Shown here piece by piece: positions 43,538-55,640 of a stretch of DNA of 64,000 nt. Within the stretch, counting starts at the first letter, position 1, and every line of letters starts with the position of its first letter. The notes below the pieces were generated by a model. The model did no database searches and was not told where the DNA came from. It worked only from the letters and a program-made list of their open reading frames with translations. Source of the DNA: Pycnopodia helianthoides (taxonomy: Eukaryota > Echinodermata > Asteroidea > Forcipulatida > Asteriidae); NCBI GenBank assembly GCA_032158295.1, contig CM063258.1, positions 6,776,583 through 6,840,582 on the forward strand. Direction: 5' to 3'. A program made the position numbers and the translations under genes.

Positions 43538-45643
43538 GCCGTGCAGGACATTGGACACTGATACCATGCCTCTTGGAAACTTAGCGGGAGAAAACAAACT
43601 CAACTGCCCTTTGGGGGAATGGACGGGGTCGGTGAGCCTTCACTTAAACTATTCGTATGTAAACAGGAGCTTGTGCAGACTGACGAGTGGCTCTTGAAAT
43701 AACCAACGCAAGTTTCTTAACAAGTCATGCAATTTGAATAATGTACAGTTTTAATGTCACCCCGTTCACACCAGATGAAGTCAGAAACTCTCACACAAAT
43801 TCGTATCCACCATTTTAGAACTGAAATCACTTACGTTTTCCATTCACGGAGACTCATTGTTCATACTGGAGCATGTTCACTTGCGGCAAACTCTCTGCCT
43901 TTTTGAAAACGACAACAAAAGTCAACAAAATGGCGTGGGGAGTGCAGCATTTCGTCCAACGTGGTGACATTAAATACATTACATTCCATGCGTGTTGTCC
44001 ATTTCATGTATTAAATCACCCGCGAAGGCAAATTCTTCATCGTGATTGGTCAGAGTTTTGGGGCGACTTGTAACAAACTACCCCTTTATTGGCTAGCTCG
44101 TCGTTCACACTCCGCCCATTGAGGTTTATTTGCATGTCAAAGAGAACAGGTGTTTTCACTGCGGTCTTGCAGACCGATCTTGTTTTCTGGGATGTAAACA
44201 TCTTTAGATCACGGCAAAGCCATCACGTGTTTCTTTCCGTTGTGTAGAAATGCACAGAAGAATGTTCGCGTAAGCCATTTTTCGACTTTTTCGGTCGTTA
44301 TTGTCTGTGCTCAAAAACATGTGTTGGGCACCAGCCAATAACGGCCTCTAGTCGACAAAATGGTTCTTGTGCGAACTTGGCCATTGATGCTGGCTGGAGG
44401 AAGAAGCCAAACACACAATTTGCCCCGGATATTTTGTCTTTTTCTTTTTCTCATCAAAAACAAAAACAGCCTTGAAAATGTTCAATCTTGTTAAATTCTA
44501 CCGAAATAAATGATGATCATAGTCATGGACTGTTACACATGCAATCAATGCAACTGTTCGCCAAATAAGGACATATAAAGGTCACAATGAAAAGCAATCT
44601 CAAAACATATGTTAACCCCCCCCCCCTTCAAATTTGGTAATTGTTTTTCATGGTACGGAATTGAGAAAGTAGAATCTTGAGAACGAATAGAAAACTGTCA
44701 TGAATAATTTTGAAAAATTAGGTTGGAGTCCACCTACTTCAATTTCCCCCGAGAAGAAAATGTAGACAGAGTTTTAGAAGTGTTCACGCATTTTTATATA
44801 CTCTTCGCTTTGCCCCGCGGCACCCTGTAGCGTGTCTGGAAGGGCACGCATTAACTGAAGTTTACCATAAATTATGCAAATATTTTTGTCATCATTTCTC
44901 GGAGTCTTCATAATCAGTCATCAGGAAATTGTCATCGGCGGATCAAAATAATCACATCGTCAATGGAGCACAATGGTTGTCGCGTCGTACGAAGTTGGCG
45001 TTGATTGATAATTGCTGACGTCATCACCACGCACACAATGCAATAACGGCGATCTTATCAAATTGTGAATCAATTTCAAACAGCTTGTTTTATTTTATTT
45101 ATCTGCTGTCAACTGAGGAATATTAATCACGATTTAAAGGTATAGAGGAATTCAACATTACTGATAGTATAGTAATCGAAGCTATCCCTACGTGTTTTGG
45201 TGGCAATAATTTCAAGGAAAATGTAAACAATTGGAGACATAAATGGGATTGGGGGTCAAAAGTGAACGCACAAACTAATCTCGTATCTTCAACATCTTTC
45301 CAATCATAATAGATGATAAATAAATCAATTGTACAAGAGGTCGATAATGCTTTGACTCGATGCAAAATTGATCACGATCTTTACAAGAAAAGAAAACCCC
45401 GAAACTACATTGAAGACGTCCTTCGGAACTTCTTTGGTGACTTTCTATACACCTTTATTTAACATATTTCGATATAATTATCTTTTTTTCCCCATTTTTG
45501 TGTGAATTTGTTCTTAACATGTGAATGGAATTTCTGGTGTAATTGCATTTGGTAGTTAGAATTTTAATGTTTTTAAAATGAAACAATTCTTCATAAACTC
45601 GTTGAATGTTAAAACCTTGAAAATGCTCTTCTATTAATGCGTT
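43538..45643. other. Unique sequence with candidate regulatory blocks
   Basis: This is one of the least repetitive parts of the window. It includes CCTTTATTGGCTAG (CCAAT-type) and ATTTGCATGTC (octamer-like) near 44085-44140, and the block at 44870-45060. No exon is recognised. Confidence 0.4.
44870..45060. promoter_or_regulatory. Candidate enhancer: octamer, CRE and GATA-type sites
   Basis: ATGCAAAT (44874-44881), ATAATCACAT, GATTGATAATTGC, a perfect CRE TGACGTCA (45016-45023) and CTTATCA fall within 190 bases of repeat-free sequence. The site cluster is visible; its activity is inference. Confidence 0.3.
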
Positions 45644-46051
45644 TTAAAGGTATTTATAACCAGGATTGGTAAGGATACAAAACATCATTGTTTAACTAAG
45701 TCTGAAAGCTTACTGGTTATGAAGTTCATACTAGAATGATTTTTTCGGTGAAATATTTCCCTCTGAAATGAAGTCATACTCGAGAAAACTATCTGAAAAC
45801 CTTTTTTAAAAAAGCAAAAAAACAGCGCAACAGCTGATTTTGGTTGTTATACAACCATGCAGCATTATTAAGGATATTGTGTTTACATCCTGAAAATTGT
45901 GCACGGTTTTTCACCATTTTTCTCCTGGCTCACACAATGGATTAAGCCCCAATTCTCACAGTTTTTTTTATGTATACCATTGATCACACAAAACATGAAC
46001 ACTGCCTGCAACTAATTTGTCAGCTCTACCAATCCTGTATAATACCTTTAA
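45644..46051. mobile_element. TTAA-flanked MITE (AGGTATT...AATACCT type)
   Basis: TTAAAGGTATTTATAACCAGG at the left, CCAATCCTGTATAATACCTTTAA at the right. A related copy is at 52146-52519. Confidence 0.75.
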
Positions 46052-49000
46052 TGAAATAAACGACCTGGATAATGGAAGTGTACATTGACGAAGTGGAGTC
46101 ATGACATCACATTGTTTACGGCGAGCCAAAGAATGGTTCTTCCGGCAGGGAGGAAATTTTACAGCTCGATGACAATTTATAATACAAACTAATTAATTAT
46201 ACCCATGCAGATGGCAGGGTACTATTGTTATCTATTGATAGCAAGAAAGGGGGCATTTTACTGTGAGTTTATTCAATGTCACTTTCATAACACTTGATTT
46301 AGTCATGGAGGATAGAATTACAATTTAAATCGCCCCATCCGAAAAACTATTCCATTCTGCTCTCAACAACTATTAGCATTATATTCAAGGTCACTTTTCG
46401 TGTAAATAAGGCGGCTAGAGCTATACGTACAATTTGACTTTCTATAAAATGTATGCGAGAGTGCAACATTTTGTCATTTTTAGTGATTAGGACCGAAGTG
46501 TTTAGCCAACCCTTGCCCGTGTGGAGTCTGTTTGCGCATGTCGTCCCAGTTTTGACGAACATCTAATTATTTAACCATGGCATAGTTTAACCTAAATGGC
46601 TACCCACAGCCTTGATTACCGACAACGCGGTAAATGTTTGCCTTGTACAGTACTAATGACCAAAATAGGGGACGACAAATCTTCGTGTGTGCGTGTGTGT
46701 TTAGCTTAATTTATGCACAGTTTTTGTATTTAATCTTATCAACATTTTCTGATATTTATCATTCTGAATTTCGATTGCATTTTTTGCACATTTTGATGTG
46801 AAGTGAGGTCAAATTCGTGTTTGTATTTTATGTTGCATTTCATATTTTAAAGATAATCAATATAAATTTATTTATTTCACTAAATTTAACATTTTCATTT
46901 TGTACGATTGTATCTTTTATATACATAATTTTCGCTGTATTTCCTCTACTGCCATTCCGTATCTACATTCGATGAATATCATTATTTTTTCCCCAGTTAT
47001 TTATCTGAGTTGGAGGAAATGAAAAAAGACACACGAGCCATGCAATGCATTATGGAAATACATGTATATCACCATGACAACGGGGGAAACATCTCTCGTG
47101 GATCTGATAAAATGTAGAGAAGCTGAGGGGTTGATTGTGATCAGATTAAGCGGGTCCAATCCGGAGGTTCTGATCGAGATCATATGGTGTGCGATTGAAG
47201 GTCATGAGGGCTTAATCAAACTACTTAGCCTTAAGTCAAGCCGTAAGCACGAAAACTTCCAATTTATCCTCGTGCATGTTTTGTTTTTACGTCTGGGGTA
47301 AAGGCCAACCACAAGCCTCTTGACGAAAGGCTAGGCTAATTACATACAAACCCCTTTTTCATATTATGCGCATTCTTTTAATGGATTTTTCTACCCATTT
47401 ACTTAATGCCAGTTCTTTGTATTTGTTCATTATGTTTACGCTAGCTTACTCCACGCTTCCTCGTTGTTATTAATGGACGTTCTGTTCTCATTTATAATGT
47501 AATTTTCAAGGCCATTTTTTAAAATTATTATTGAACATAAACATTTAAGCCAATTGCCTTTGTTCAATACAAAAGATGTGACCTGTGACATCACATGTTT
47601 ACAAAGTAGCTTACAAGGTAAAATTGTATTGTTGACAAGTGTGCACATGCGTTTGGAAAAATCCGTGATTTCTTGTAATCTGGAAAGATATCGGTGTACA
47701 TGAATGACAGAGTTGGTTAAATATAAAGTTATTTCATGTCGTATCAGTATATTTTTGGTGATAAACTCGTATAAACCCTAAAATTATCAGGTACATGTAC
47801 AAAATTCCCCGCTAGAAAACAAACCTATTGTTTTAACACAAAATACTCAAAAAATGCAACACCTTTTACTACTACTACTATTTTTTTTTAAATGAACTTT
47901 AATATTTGTTCAATTGCTGTTGGAGTTATTGTTGGCTATTGACATATTTATTTCTAACGTCTCGAATTTTCTTGGCAGTCTGGATGGTGTTTGGCCGTTT
48001 CAAAAACCGCGATTCGTTTGACTCGCAAGTAGATGGAAGTAAGGCCTGCGCTAAACGTCGCACGTTTGTCGTGTCGAACTCAAACAGTTGTAAAATTAGG
48101 ATTTAAATTCGACAAAAGAGCGACGTTTAGCGCAAACCTTTTATTTAAGTTCGGCACTGCCGTGTAGCACGGCAAGCCCTGCCGTGCTACAGGTAGCGGC
48201 ACGACACGGTGACAAACGTCGCGCTCTTGCCGTGTCGAATCGAACTGGAAACATTTGAGTTCGGCTCGGCAAAAGTGCGACGTTTAGCGCAGGCCTTACC
48301 TAACAATGTAAACGAGACACTGCCCATGGTCCTCATGAAACAGTCGTAGAGTACTAGAGTTTGGTATTTAAATTTATATTGCACCGAAAATGCACTCGTT
48401 GTGTCATTAGTAAACACTATGGCTGCCCTGGTGGTGGCAAGATAGAACATCGAAGAAAGTATCGAGTTTTATAAAAGTTTTTTATCTCCAATATCTTATG
48501 AGTAAGTACGAATTTGATCAGTGTTGTTACATTGACCGGTGCTGCTCCACTGTGACTGCAAGATTAGCATGGACCATTTGATATTGATTATAGAAATAAA
48601 TATTTTAAACAAATTAATTTAATATAAATTTCATCTTAAATCATATAGGAATTTTGGGAATCTTCTTTAAGTAGCGGCTCACTGAACTTGATTTAACTGC
48701 AAGTCAAGCTCGACTTATCTTTTGCATTTGTTAATCTTGAAAACGGACACAAAAGTGCACTTAGCTTTACGTATACAATGTGCTCAAAGGATCTCCATTG
48801 TATTAAATACTATGGACCTCTATGCAGTAAGCGTGTGTTGGGGGAGTTTGTTGTTTATTGAGCTTTATTTGTCACGTGTTTCTACTCAATGCATGTCCTC
48901 GGACGCCATCATATCCCCAAGAAAGTTATATCTGGAAATTACAATAGTTTTGACAAAAATTGACTTGAGCGGGATTTGAACCGACGACCTCCGGATTAAC

Positions 49001-49144
49001 GTACAGGTGCTCTACCAATTGAGCTTACATATCTAGACCTATATTATTGGCAGTCTCACTAATTTTGTCAATATATTTGTTCGGGGTGCCAGTCAGAAGC
49101 CATCCAACCTGTAACTGCCGCATAGCAAGGGATCACACCCAAGT
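46052..49144. other. No gene recognised
   Basis: Contains the inverted-repeat element at 48039-48299 and the left half of a tRNA-like element (48955-49144). An open frame at 47062-47301 has no family resemblance or convincing splice context. Confidence 0.4.
48039..48299. repeat. Inverted-repeat element with GTAAGGCCTGCGCTAAACGT ends
   Basis: The right end ACGTTTAGCGCAGGCCTTAC is the perfect reverse complement of the left 20 bases. Inside are further inverted blocks around the CGTGTAGCACGG and CCGTGCTAC repeats. Confidence 0.85.
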
Positions 49145-49690
49145 TTAAAGGAACATTACAGAATTGGTAAGAACAAAACTTGTAAAATATACTTTTTGAT
49201 CACAGATTTACATAAAACTTACAGGGTCTAATGATGATGATAGTAGAAAACAGCCCTTGAAATATTTCTGTCTGAAATGCCATATTTGATGAGAAAAGAA
49301 GAAACCAATTTTCCGATTGGAGTTTATCGCTCAGTGAGCGTTTTATTCATTTGCTGAATCTATATGATTTCATGCAAATGTGTAATCGTTTTTTCACTAT
49401 TTTCTCGTGACCCAGATGGCCGATCGATCTCAAACTTGTACAGGTTTGTCAGTTTATGTATATGGTGGGTTACATAAAGTGCTTACACTGCCAGCAACTG
49501 TTTTGTTAACAAAAACCAATTCTGTAATGTTCCTTTAAGATACAACCTGGGAAGCGGCAGCCTAGGGATCACCTTAAAGGGGATGCGACTTTTTTTGTAT
49601 CAAGTATCAAGTAATAACCCACAAGGGAATCTGACTGATTTACCAAGTCAGTTTCCCTCGTGGTTTCTCCCCAGTCAGATTTTCTTGAGG
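48955..49690 (-). repeat. tRNA-like element split by a TTAA-flanked MITE
   Basis: The left part (tRNA-like unit 48962-49036, then ATCACACCCAAGTTT) and right part (GATACAACCTGGGAAGCGGC onward) are contiguous in the intact relative at 59151-59459. The MITE at 49145-49538 interrupts it. Confidence 0.8.
49145..49538. mobile_element. TTAA-flanked MITE (AGGAACATTACAG ends) nested in a tRNA-like element
   Basis: The ends are the same as in the copies at 36328 and 42488. It has TTAA at each side. Confidence 0.85.
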
Positions 49691-50035
49691 TTTATTACTT
49701 GAAACTGGAAATTACAATGGGATTTTTTCTCTTTCTCCATCTTTTTCTTCTTCTGATCGCCTGAAACTGGTTGTCTATAATAATAGAACGATCCATTAAG
49801 TTCCACCCCCTTACGTGCTGACCAATCACAACCTTGGCTACGCCACCGAAAGTCTGACACGCTAAAAATAATATCATTAGAAAAGTAAACATTCGTGCGG
49901 GCGTATACTAATGTTCCATGTACAGCCACAGGCCTGCCTTGATCATGACGACACAGCCCTTGTCAGTCCTGTAAAATGTAAATAAGCTATTGACATATAG
50001 GTCGACCGCCAACATAATTATACCAGATAGCTCAG

Positions 50036-50428
50036 CTAAAGGCACAGTACACGTTTAGTAATGACTCTGAAAATTAATGGCAATACAAACTTACTTGGTA
50101 AGAAGTACGGCAGCCCTGGGTAGTATAATGAATTTTGAGAAACTTTTAACTTCGAAGTACTACGGTTATGGAAAATATATCACTTTTTATTCCCCCAAAT
50201 TTGAATCTAAGACAGACTGTCCGAGAAGCGTTTCTGTCGAAACGCTTCTCAGACTGTGTATTCTTCCTGCGTGGAAATATTCGCTCCGGTTTTTTGGTGA
50301 TATCTTAAAAACGCGACCACCCTTTGAAGTGAAATTTTCACAGGTTAATTTTATTGTGTGTACCTACATTTATACAGGATTAACACAATCAGTAGGCTCC
50401 AATTACCAAACGTGTACTGTGCCTTTAA
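50036..50428. mobile_element. TTAA-type MITE (AGGCACAGTACACG ends)
   Basis: The right flank is TTAA, but the left is CTAA, one base changed. Ends and interior match 41121-41477, with an extra palindromic GAAGCGTTT...AAACGCTTC segment near 50225. Confidence 0.75.
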
Positions 50429-50446
50429 GTAGAGCATTAGCTTGTA

Positions 50447-50789
50447 TTAAAGGCCCTGTACACTATTGGTAAGATCGAAAAACACAAATGTTCACAGAAT
50501 CACACATAACTTACATGATTTAAAGTAAGTAATGGTAGAAAGGGTTCCTTAAAAAATTCCTGCCTAAAATGCTATCGTTTCTGAGAAACGAGTAAAACAA
50601 TAGTAATTATCGCGCGCGATAATTTGAAAAAACACAAAACACATAAGAGCTCTTTTCACTATTTTCTTGTGACCTCGATGACCAATTGAGCTCAAACTTT
50701 CACAGGTTTGTTTGTTCATGCATATGTTTAATCACACAAAATGTGGACACTGATTTTGAGCTGTTACCAAAAGTGTACAATACCTTTAA
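50447..50789. mobile_element. TTAA-flanked MITE (AGGCCCTGTACAC type), copy 1
   Basis: TTAAAGGCCCTGTACACTATTGG at the left, CCAAAAGTGTACAATACCTTTAA at the right. It starts 18 bases after the previous TTAA element ends. Confidence 0.85.
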
Positions 50790-51260
50790 CTGCAGAAGTC
50801 ACAATTTCAAATCCCGTTCCAGTCAATTTGTCTTTGTCCACCAACAAAAATGACATCCAAATATACACAACTGTGCCGTTTCAAGAAAGTGGTTTCAGAA
50901 AGACAAAAATATAGGGCATGTAATAAAATGAAAACTTTTAATATAGGTCGAACACACACATACACAACTATTACATTGACAACTACAATACTTATTTGGT
51001 TACTTATTTACATGTACTTCTGCTACTGATAACGAAAGTTAATTTACAAAATATTTATACATTATCCATTGATATTATTATTTTTGTCTGTTTTGCAAAA
51101 TCAAGAAATTGGAGTGCTATTGAATCTTGTACAAGATCGTTTAAGGGTAAAATCGTCTGTAAGTTCACTCTCAGAACTGTGGGAGTTTTGAGTAAAATGA
51201 AGTAAGATGAAGTAAACAAAATCTGCTTATCAACAAAATCTGCTTATCAACAAATATTGC

Positions 51261-51603
51261 TTAAAGGCCCTGTACACTATTGGTAAGATTGAAAAAACAC
51301 AATGTTCACAGATTCACACATAAATTACACGATTTAAAGTAAGTAATGGTAGAAAGGGTTCCTTAAAATACTTCTGCCTAAAATGCTATCGTTTCTGAGA
51401 AACGAGTAAAACAATAGTAATTATCGCGCGCGATAATTTGAAAAAAACAAAAACACATAAGATCTCTTTTCACTATTTTTCTGTGACCTCGATGACCAAT
51501 TGAGCTCAAACTTTCACAGGTTTGTTTGTTCATGCATATGTTTAATCACACAAAATGTGGACACTGATTTTGAGCTGTTACCAAAAGTGTACAATACCTT
51601 TAA
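51261..51603. mobile_element. TTAA-flanked MITE (AGGCCCTGTACAC type), copy 2
   Basis: It is over 90% similar by eye to 50447-50789 throughout, so the two transposed recently or were duplicated. It sits inside GGGCCC-like sequence (CAAATATTGC before, ATAATCTGCTGAGCAAAGG after). Confidence 0.85.
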
Positions 51604-51888
51604 AAGAATAATCTGCTGAGCAAAGGTTAGCAGAGAACCAGCCAGAGATACTGTACATAACATGCTGTTAATGGCTGGTAACATGTTTTTATTAGACCTG
51701 TATCACACTGCATCTGCCATCTTGGTCAGAGTCCCTATATACACAGTGACACTTTATAGTATCAAGTCAATTTAAATAAGGGACCAGACTATTTTCCCTT
51801 CCAGTCTCAGTTTGGTTACACTGGTTTGAATGGGAAAAAAAACAAAAAAATGGCTGCACCATGGTAAAAGTCAACAGGGGGCAGATCT

Positions 51889-52086
51889 GGGCCCAATTTC
51901 ATGGAGCAGAATTTTTGCTTGAGCAGAAAATATGCTCAACAATTGCCTGCTAAGCAGAAATGAGCAGGATGCCAGTTACAATTGTACATGTGATATGGTA
52001 GTTCGGCTGGTAACCTTATTCTGGTAAGCATAATTTTGTTGTGCTTAGCTACATTTTGTGCTTAAGCAGCTCTATGAAATTTGGCC
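51889..52086. repeat. GGGCCC-type palindromic element
   Basis: GGGCCCAATTTCATGGAGC at the left, AGCTCTATGAAATTTGGCCC at the right. Confidence 0.75.
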
Positions 52087-52145
52087 CTGACCCTAATCAG
52101 ACTAATAAAATAAGCCCAAGCATTTCTCGCTTTCTCTGCCTTTTT

Positions 52146-52519
52146 CAAAAGGTATTATACAGGATTGGTAAGGATAAAAACAAAAACAAATTGTTTAATT
52201 TTAGTCTGAAGCTTATTGATGATGAAGTTCATACTAAAACAATTTTTTTTTTCTGTGAAATGTTTCCCTCTGAAATGAAGACTATACAAGAAAATTTTAT
52301 CTGTAAACAGCTGATGTCGATTGTTACAACCAAATTAGGGACAATGTAATTACATGCTGAAAAGTGTGCATGGTTCAGAACTTTTTTCTCTTTACTCACA
52401 CATTGGATTAAACCCAAATTTTTACAGGTTTGTTATTTTGTGTTTGGTTGATGACATAAAACATGAACACTGTCTGGGACTATATTGTCAGCTCTTCCAA
52501 TCCTGTATAATACCTTTAA
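52146..52519. mobile_element. TTAA-type MITE (AGGTATTATACAGGATTGG ends)
   Basis: Perfect 17-19 base inverted ends: AGGTATTATACAGGATTGG and CCAATCCTGTATAATACCT. The right flank is TTAA; the left has decayed. Confidence 0.75.
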
Positions 52520-54489
52520 GGTTAATTCAAAATCCCATCGTTGAGGGCAGAAAATGTTTCATGCTATCACTGAAGGAAGAAGCTGCTCAGTCTACACAAA
52601 CCAAATACAACAAATTATTTGTAAAACAATAAAAATCTAGATATAACAGCAGGACAAAACGGCAAGCATGATAAGAAAAGATAATGCATAAACAGGATGT
52701 ACAATGTTTGCTGCCCACTGAAAATAACAAAAATACTGTGTGGGGAATTTAAAAAAAAACTGAGCAAAGATAAAGATAAACTGTAAGCTCAGATATGATC
52801 AATAGCGTTCATAAACGTTTTCAAAACCATACGAGGAAAGATAGTGTAGCGGGAAAGGTCAAATGGGACTAGTGTCAACTCGTGTGCTTCAGATTATATC
52901 CCCCTTGGTATCCAATGTAATTATCACAACAAATCTATTTATGGGACTTTCCTACTTCAGTGACCCCCCCCCCTCCCTTCCTATGCTATATTTAACAAAC
53001 CCAATCTAGACCTGCAACCTCGTCTAATAAAGTCAATAGTCAGCACTCTGGCCCCTGGCGACTATGTCTTGCGTCAAATTAGCAGAAATGATTTCATTAC
53101 GGCACTGGAAAGATTCAGAGGGTCGAGAATAGGAAGGTATTAATGCAGCTTTGGACGAGTAATTTGTTTATTTATACGCTTGGGTTTGGATGCCACATTT
53201 GGGCTGTCTGAGTGTTTTTCTATCTGTGGATTATTTTGGGTTGAGGGGGGGGGGGGGGTCGCATGAGCAAGTAGATGACAAGAAGTGACTAAAATCGGAT
53301 TCAATTTTTCAAAAATAAAATCAATGTGGGATCGGCTTTTGATCAGCAGTATTTCACAATGAATTAATAATTTACAGCCATAATTTCTAATTCCCGATTG
53401 TTAATAGCTGCTCACATTCAGTCCATAGAACAAGAACCTGGATTAAAGGGTAGGATTGAAAGTACAAATGCTCAAAGATTTCGCATAACTTTACAGGGTA
53501 TAAAGATGGTCATTGCGGAAAACTTCCTTGAAACTATCTTTGCTTGAATTGCTATCGCTTCTGAGAAATGAGTAAAACTATTAGTTGTGTCTTGCAAGTT
53601 CAAAACCTGATGTGAAAACATACAGTGAAAACAAAAAATTTTGTGTGTGTTTTTTCTACTATTCTCTTGTGATTCTGATGACCAATTGAGATTAACCTTT
53701 CACAGGATTGTTAGTACATCTATACGCTGGGTCGCACAAGCGCGATACTGGTCTCTGACAATTACCGACATTGGAGAATAATTTAATCAACAATTATTAA
53801 TTTAAACTTCAAGTCTTTTGTACCAAAGCCTTTACGTTGAGACTCGATGTACCAAAGACAAGCAAATACATGAATCAATTGGAAATAAAACAACAAGAGT
53901 GAAATCAAGTGGTTTCTTGGTGTGTTTATGGTTTTTTGTTTGTTTATTTTACAAGCCATTATACTATCATGGACTGCAGGACAAGCAACAGCGTCTTTTG
54001 TAGCTAGCATAACGACACAGGCTAGCTCTGCGAATCAAGTTGCAGTTGGTGTTGGGAAAGTCTGAGCAGGCTGCAAACAGAAGAAAGAAAACAAAAAAAG
54101 GGCACATATCAGACCTTGTACAGCTGTTATTATTTCATTAATCTTGAATTTACGTGGAAATAATGACACAAAATGTCAAATTTCCCATGTGACCAGTGTA
54201 GAATCTTGCCTGCCAGAAAGGCCCCGGAATGTACAAGATCACTAATGCTCTATATTTCAATGCATGATTCTGTGATGATCGAGCCATAGCCATAGCCGTA
54301 GCTGTAGCCGCCAATTTGGACACGGCCTCATACATCCAACACTAAATTCTATAACAACAAAACTAACCATATGTGGCATAACTCCTTTCTAATGAGTGCT
54401 ACTCTTGTCATTTTCAGTCTTTGATCCTTAAGCTGAGTCAGTCATTTTTCTTTAGCCCTCATTGTGTCAATGTCAACCTCTGCTTGTCT
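52520..54489. other. No gene recognised; one TTAA element
   Basis: Contains the degenerate TTAA element 53443-53786, a G run near 53245 and a GCCATAGCCGTAGCTG hexamer-type repeat near 54290. No exon is recognised. Confidence 0.4.
53443..53786. mobile_element. Degenerate TTAA-flanked MITE
   Basis: TTAA occurs at both ends. Interior blocks (ATTGCTATCGCTTCTGAGAA, ATGACCAATTGAG) match the general TTAA-element plan, while the ends have diverged. Confidence 0.6.
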
Positions 54490-55235
54490 GTCTATGCGTG
54501 GTCCTTGCGCTTACCTGTTTGTCTTGTCTCCATGCTTGTGGTTGTCTGTCTAGGCTGTCTTGCGTTACCTGTTTATCTTGTCTGCCATGCTTGTGGTTGT
54601 CTGTCTAGGCTGTCTTGCGTTACCTGTTTGTCTTGTCTCCATGCTTGTGGTTGTCTGTCTAGGCTGTCTTGCGTTACCTGTTTGTCTTGTCTCCATGCTT
54701 GTGGTTGTCTGTCTAGGCTGTCTTGCGTTACCTGTTTGTCTTGTCTCCATGCTTGTGGTTCTGTCTAGGCTGTCTTGCGTTACCTGTTTGTCTTGTCTGC
54801 CATGCTTGTGGTTGTCTGTCTAGGCTGTCTTGCGTTACCTGTTTGTCTTGTCTCCATGCTTGTGGTTGTCTGTCTAGGCTGTCTTGCGTTACCTGTTTGT
54901 CTTGTCTCCATGCTTGTGGTTGTCTGTCTAGGCTGTCTTGCGTTACCCGTTTGTCTTGTCTCCATGCTTGTGGTTGTACTGTCTAGGCTGTCTTGCGTTA
55001 CCCGTTTGTCTTGTCTGCCATGCTTGTGGTTGTCTGTCTAGGCTGTCTTGCGTTACCCGTTTGTCTTGTCTCCATGCTTGTGGTTGTCTGTCTAGGCTGT
55101 CTTGCGTTACCTGTTTGTCTTGTCTCCATGCTTGGGTTGTATGTCTAGGCTGTCTTGGTTACCTGTTTGTCTTGTCTCCATGCTTGTGGTTGTCTGTCTA
55201 GGCTGTTTGCTTACCTGTTTGTCTTGTCTCTATGT
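54490..55235 (+). repeat. 54-bp minisatellite, about 14 units
   Basis: The unit is CATGCTTGTGGTTGTCTGTC, TAGGCTGTCTTGCGTTACCT, GTTTGTCTTGTCTC. Most units are exactly 54 bases, some 51-56. As 54 is divisible by three, frames stay open for long stretches and simulate a cysteine-rich protein. Confidence 0.95.
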
Positions 55236-55280
55236 TTGTTTGGCTTATTCTGACAGCCTCATACTCTCTTTAATTCTGCT

Positions 55281-55640
55281 GTGCACAGATTATTGGCGGA
55301 GCGGTTAAGAGCACCGGACTCAAGCTCTGGTGTTTCTGATCAGCAGAGTGTGGGTTCGAGTCCCAGTTATGGCACTTGTGTTCGTGAGTCAAGATACTTT
55401 ACCATATTCGCTTTGTCCTTCGGATGGGCCATTAAGCCCTGGGCCCCGTGTACTAGGATTTGTAGTGCATTTAAAAGAGCCGAGAACACTTTTATCGAGG
55501 AAGAGTAGGGGCTAACCTCGGTGTTTCTGGTTCACATAGCAAGCACCCTTGTTTACAGGTTTTCTCAGGCTTGTGAGCTACAGTGATTAAGTTCACTTTT
55601 GAGCCATGTTGGATAACAAGTATAATAAAATTGTAATTTG
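55281..55640 (+). repeat. tRNA-derived SINE (Ser/Leu-type head)
   Basis: The head has an A-box-like GGCGGAGCGGTTAAGAGC and a B box GGTTCGAGTCC (55353-55363) with the long variable arm of serine/leucine tRNAs, followed by about 250 bases of body (CCTTCGGATGGGCCATTAAG). A related copy is on the minus strand at about 62180-62590. Confidence 0.75.

Noticed and set aside
47062..47301. Possible exon (TSLVDLIKCREAEGLIVIRL)
   Set aside because: Composition is plausible, but there is no good splice context, family match or partner exon.
54421..55308. Long cysteine-rich frames on the plus strand
   Set aside because: They are produced by a 54-bp minisatellite that is open in several frames and on both strands.
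55289..55370. tRNA-Ser or tRNA-Leu gene
   Set aside because: A and B boxes are present, but the acceptor stem does not close and a SINE body follows.
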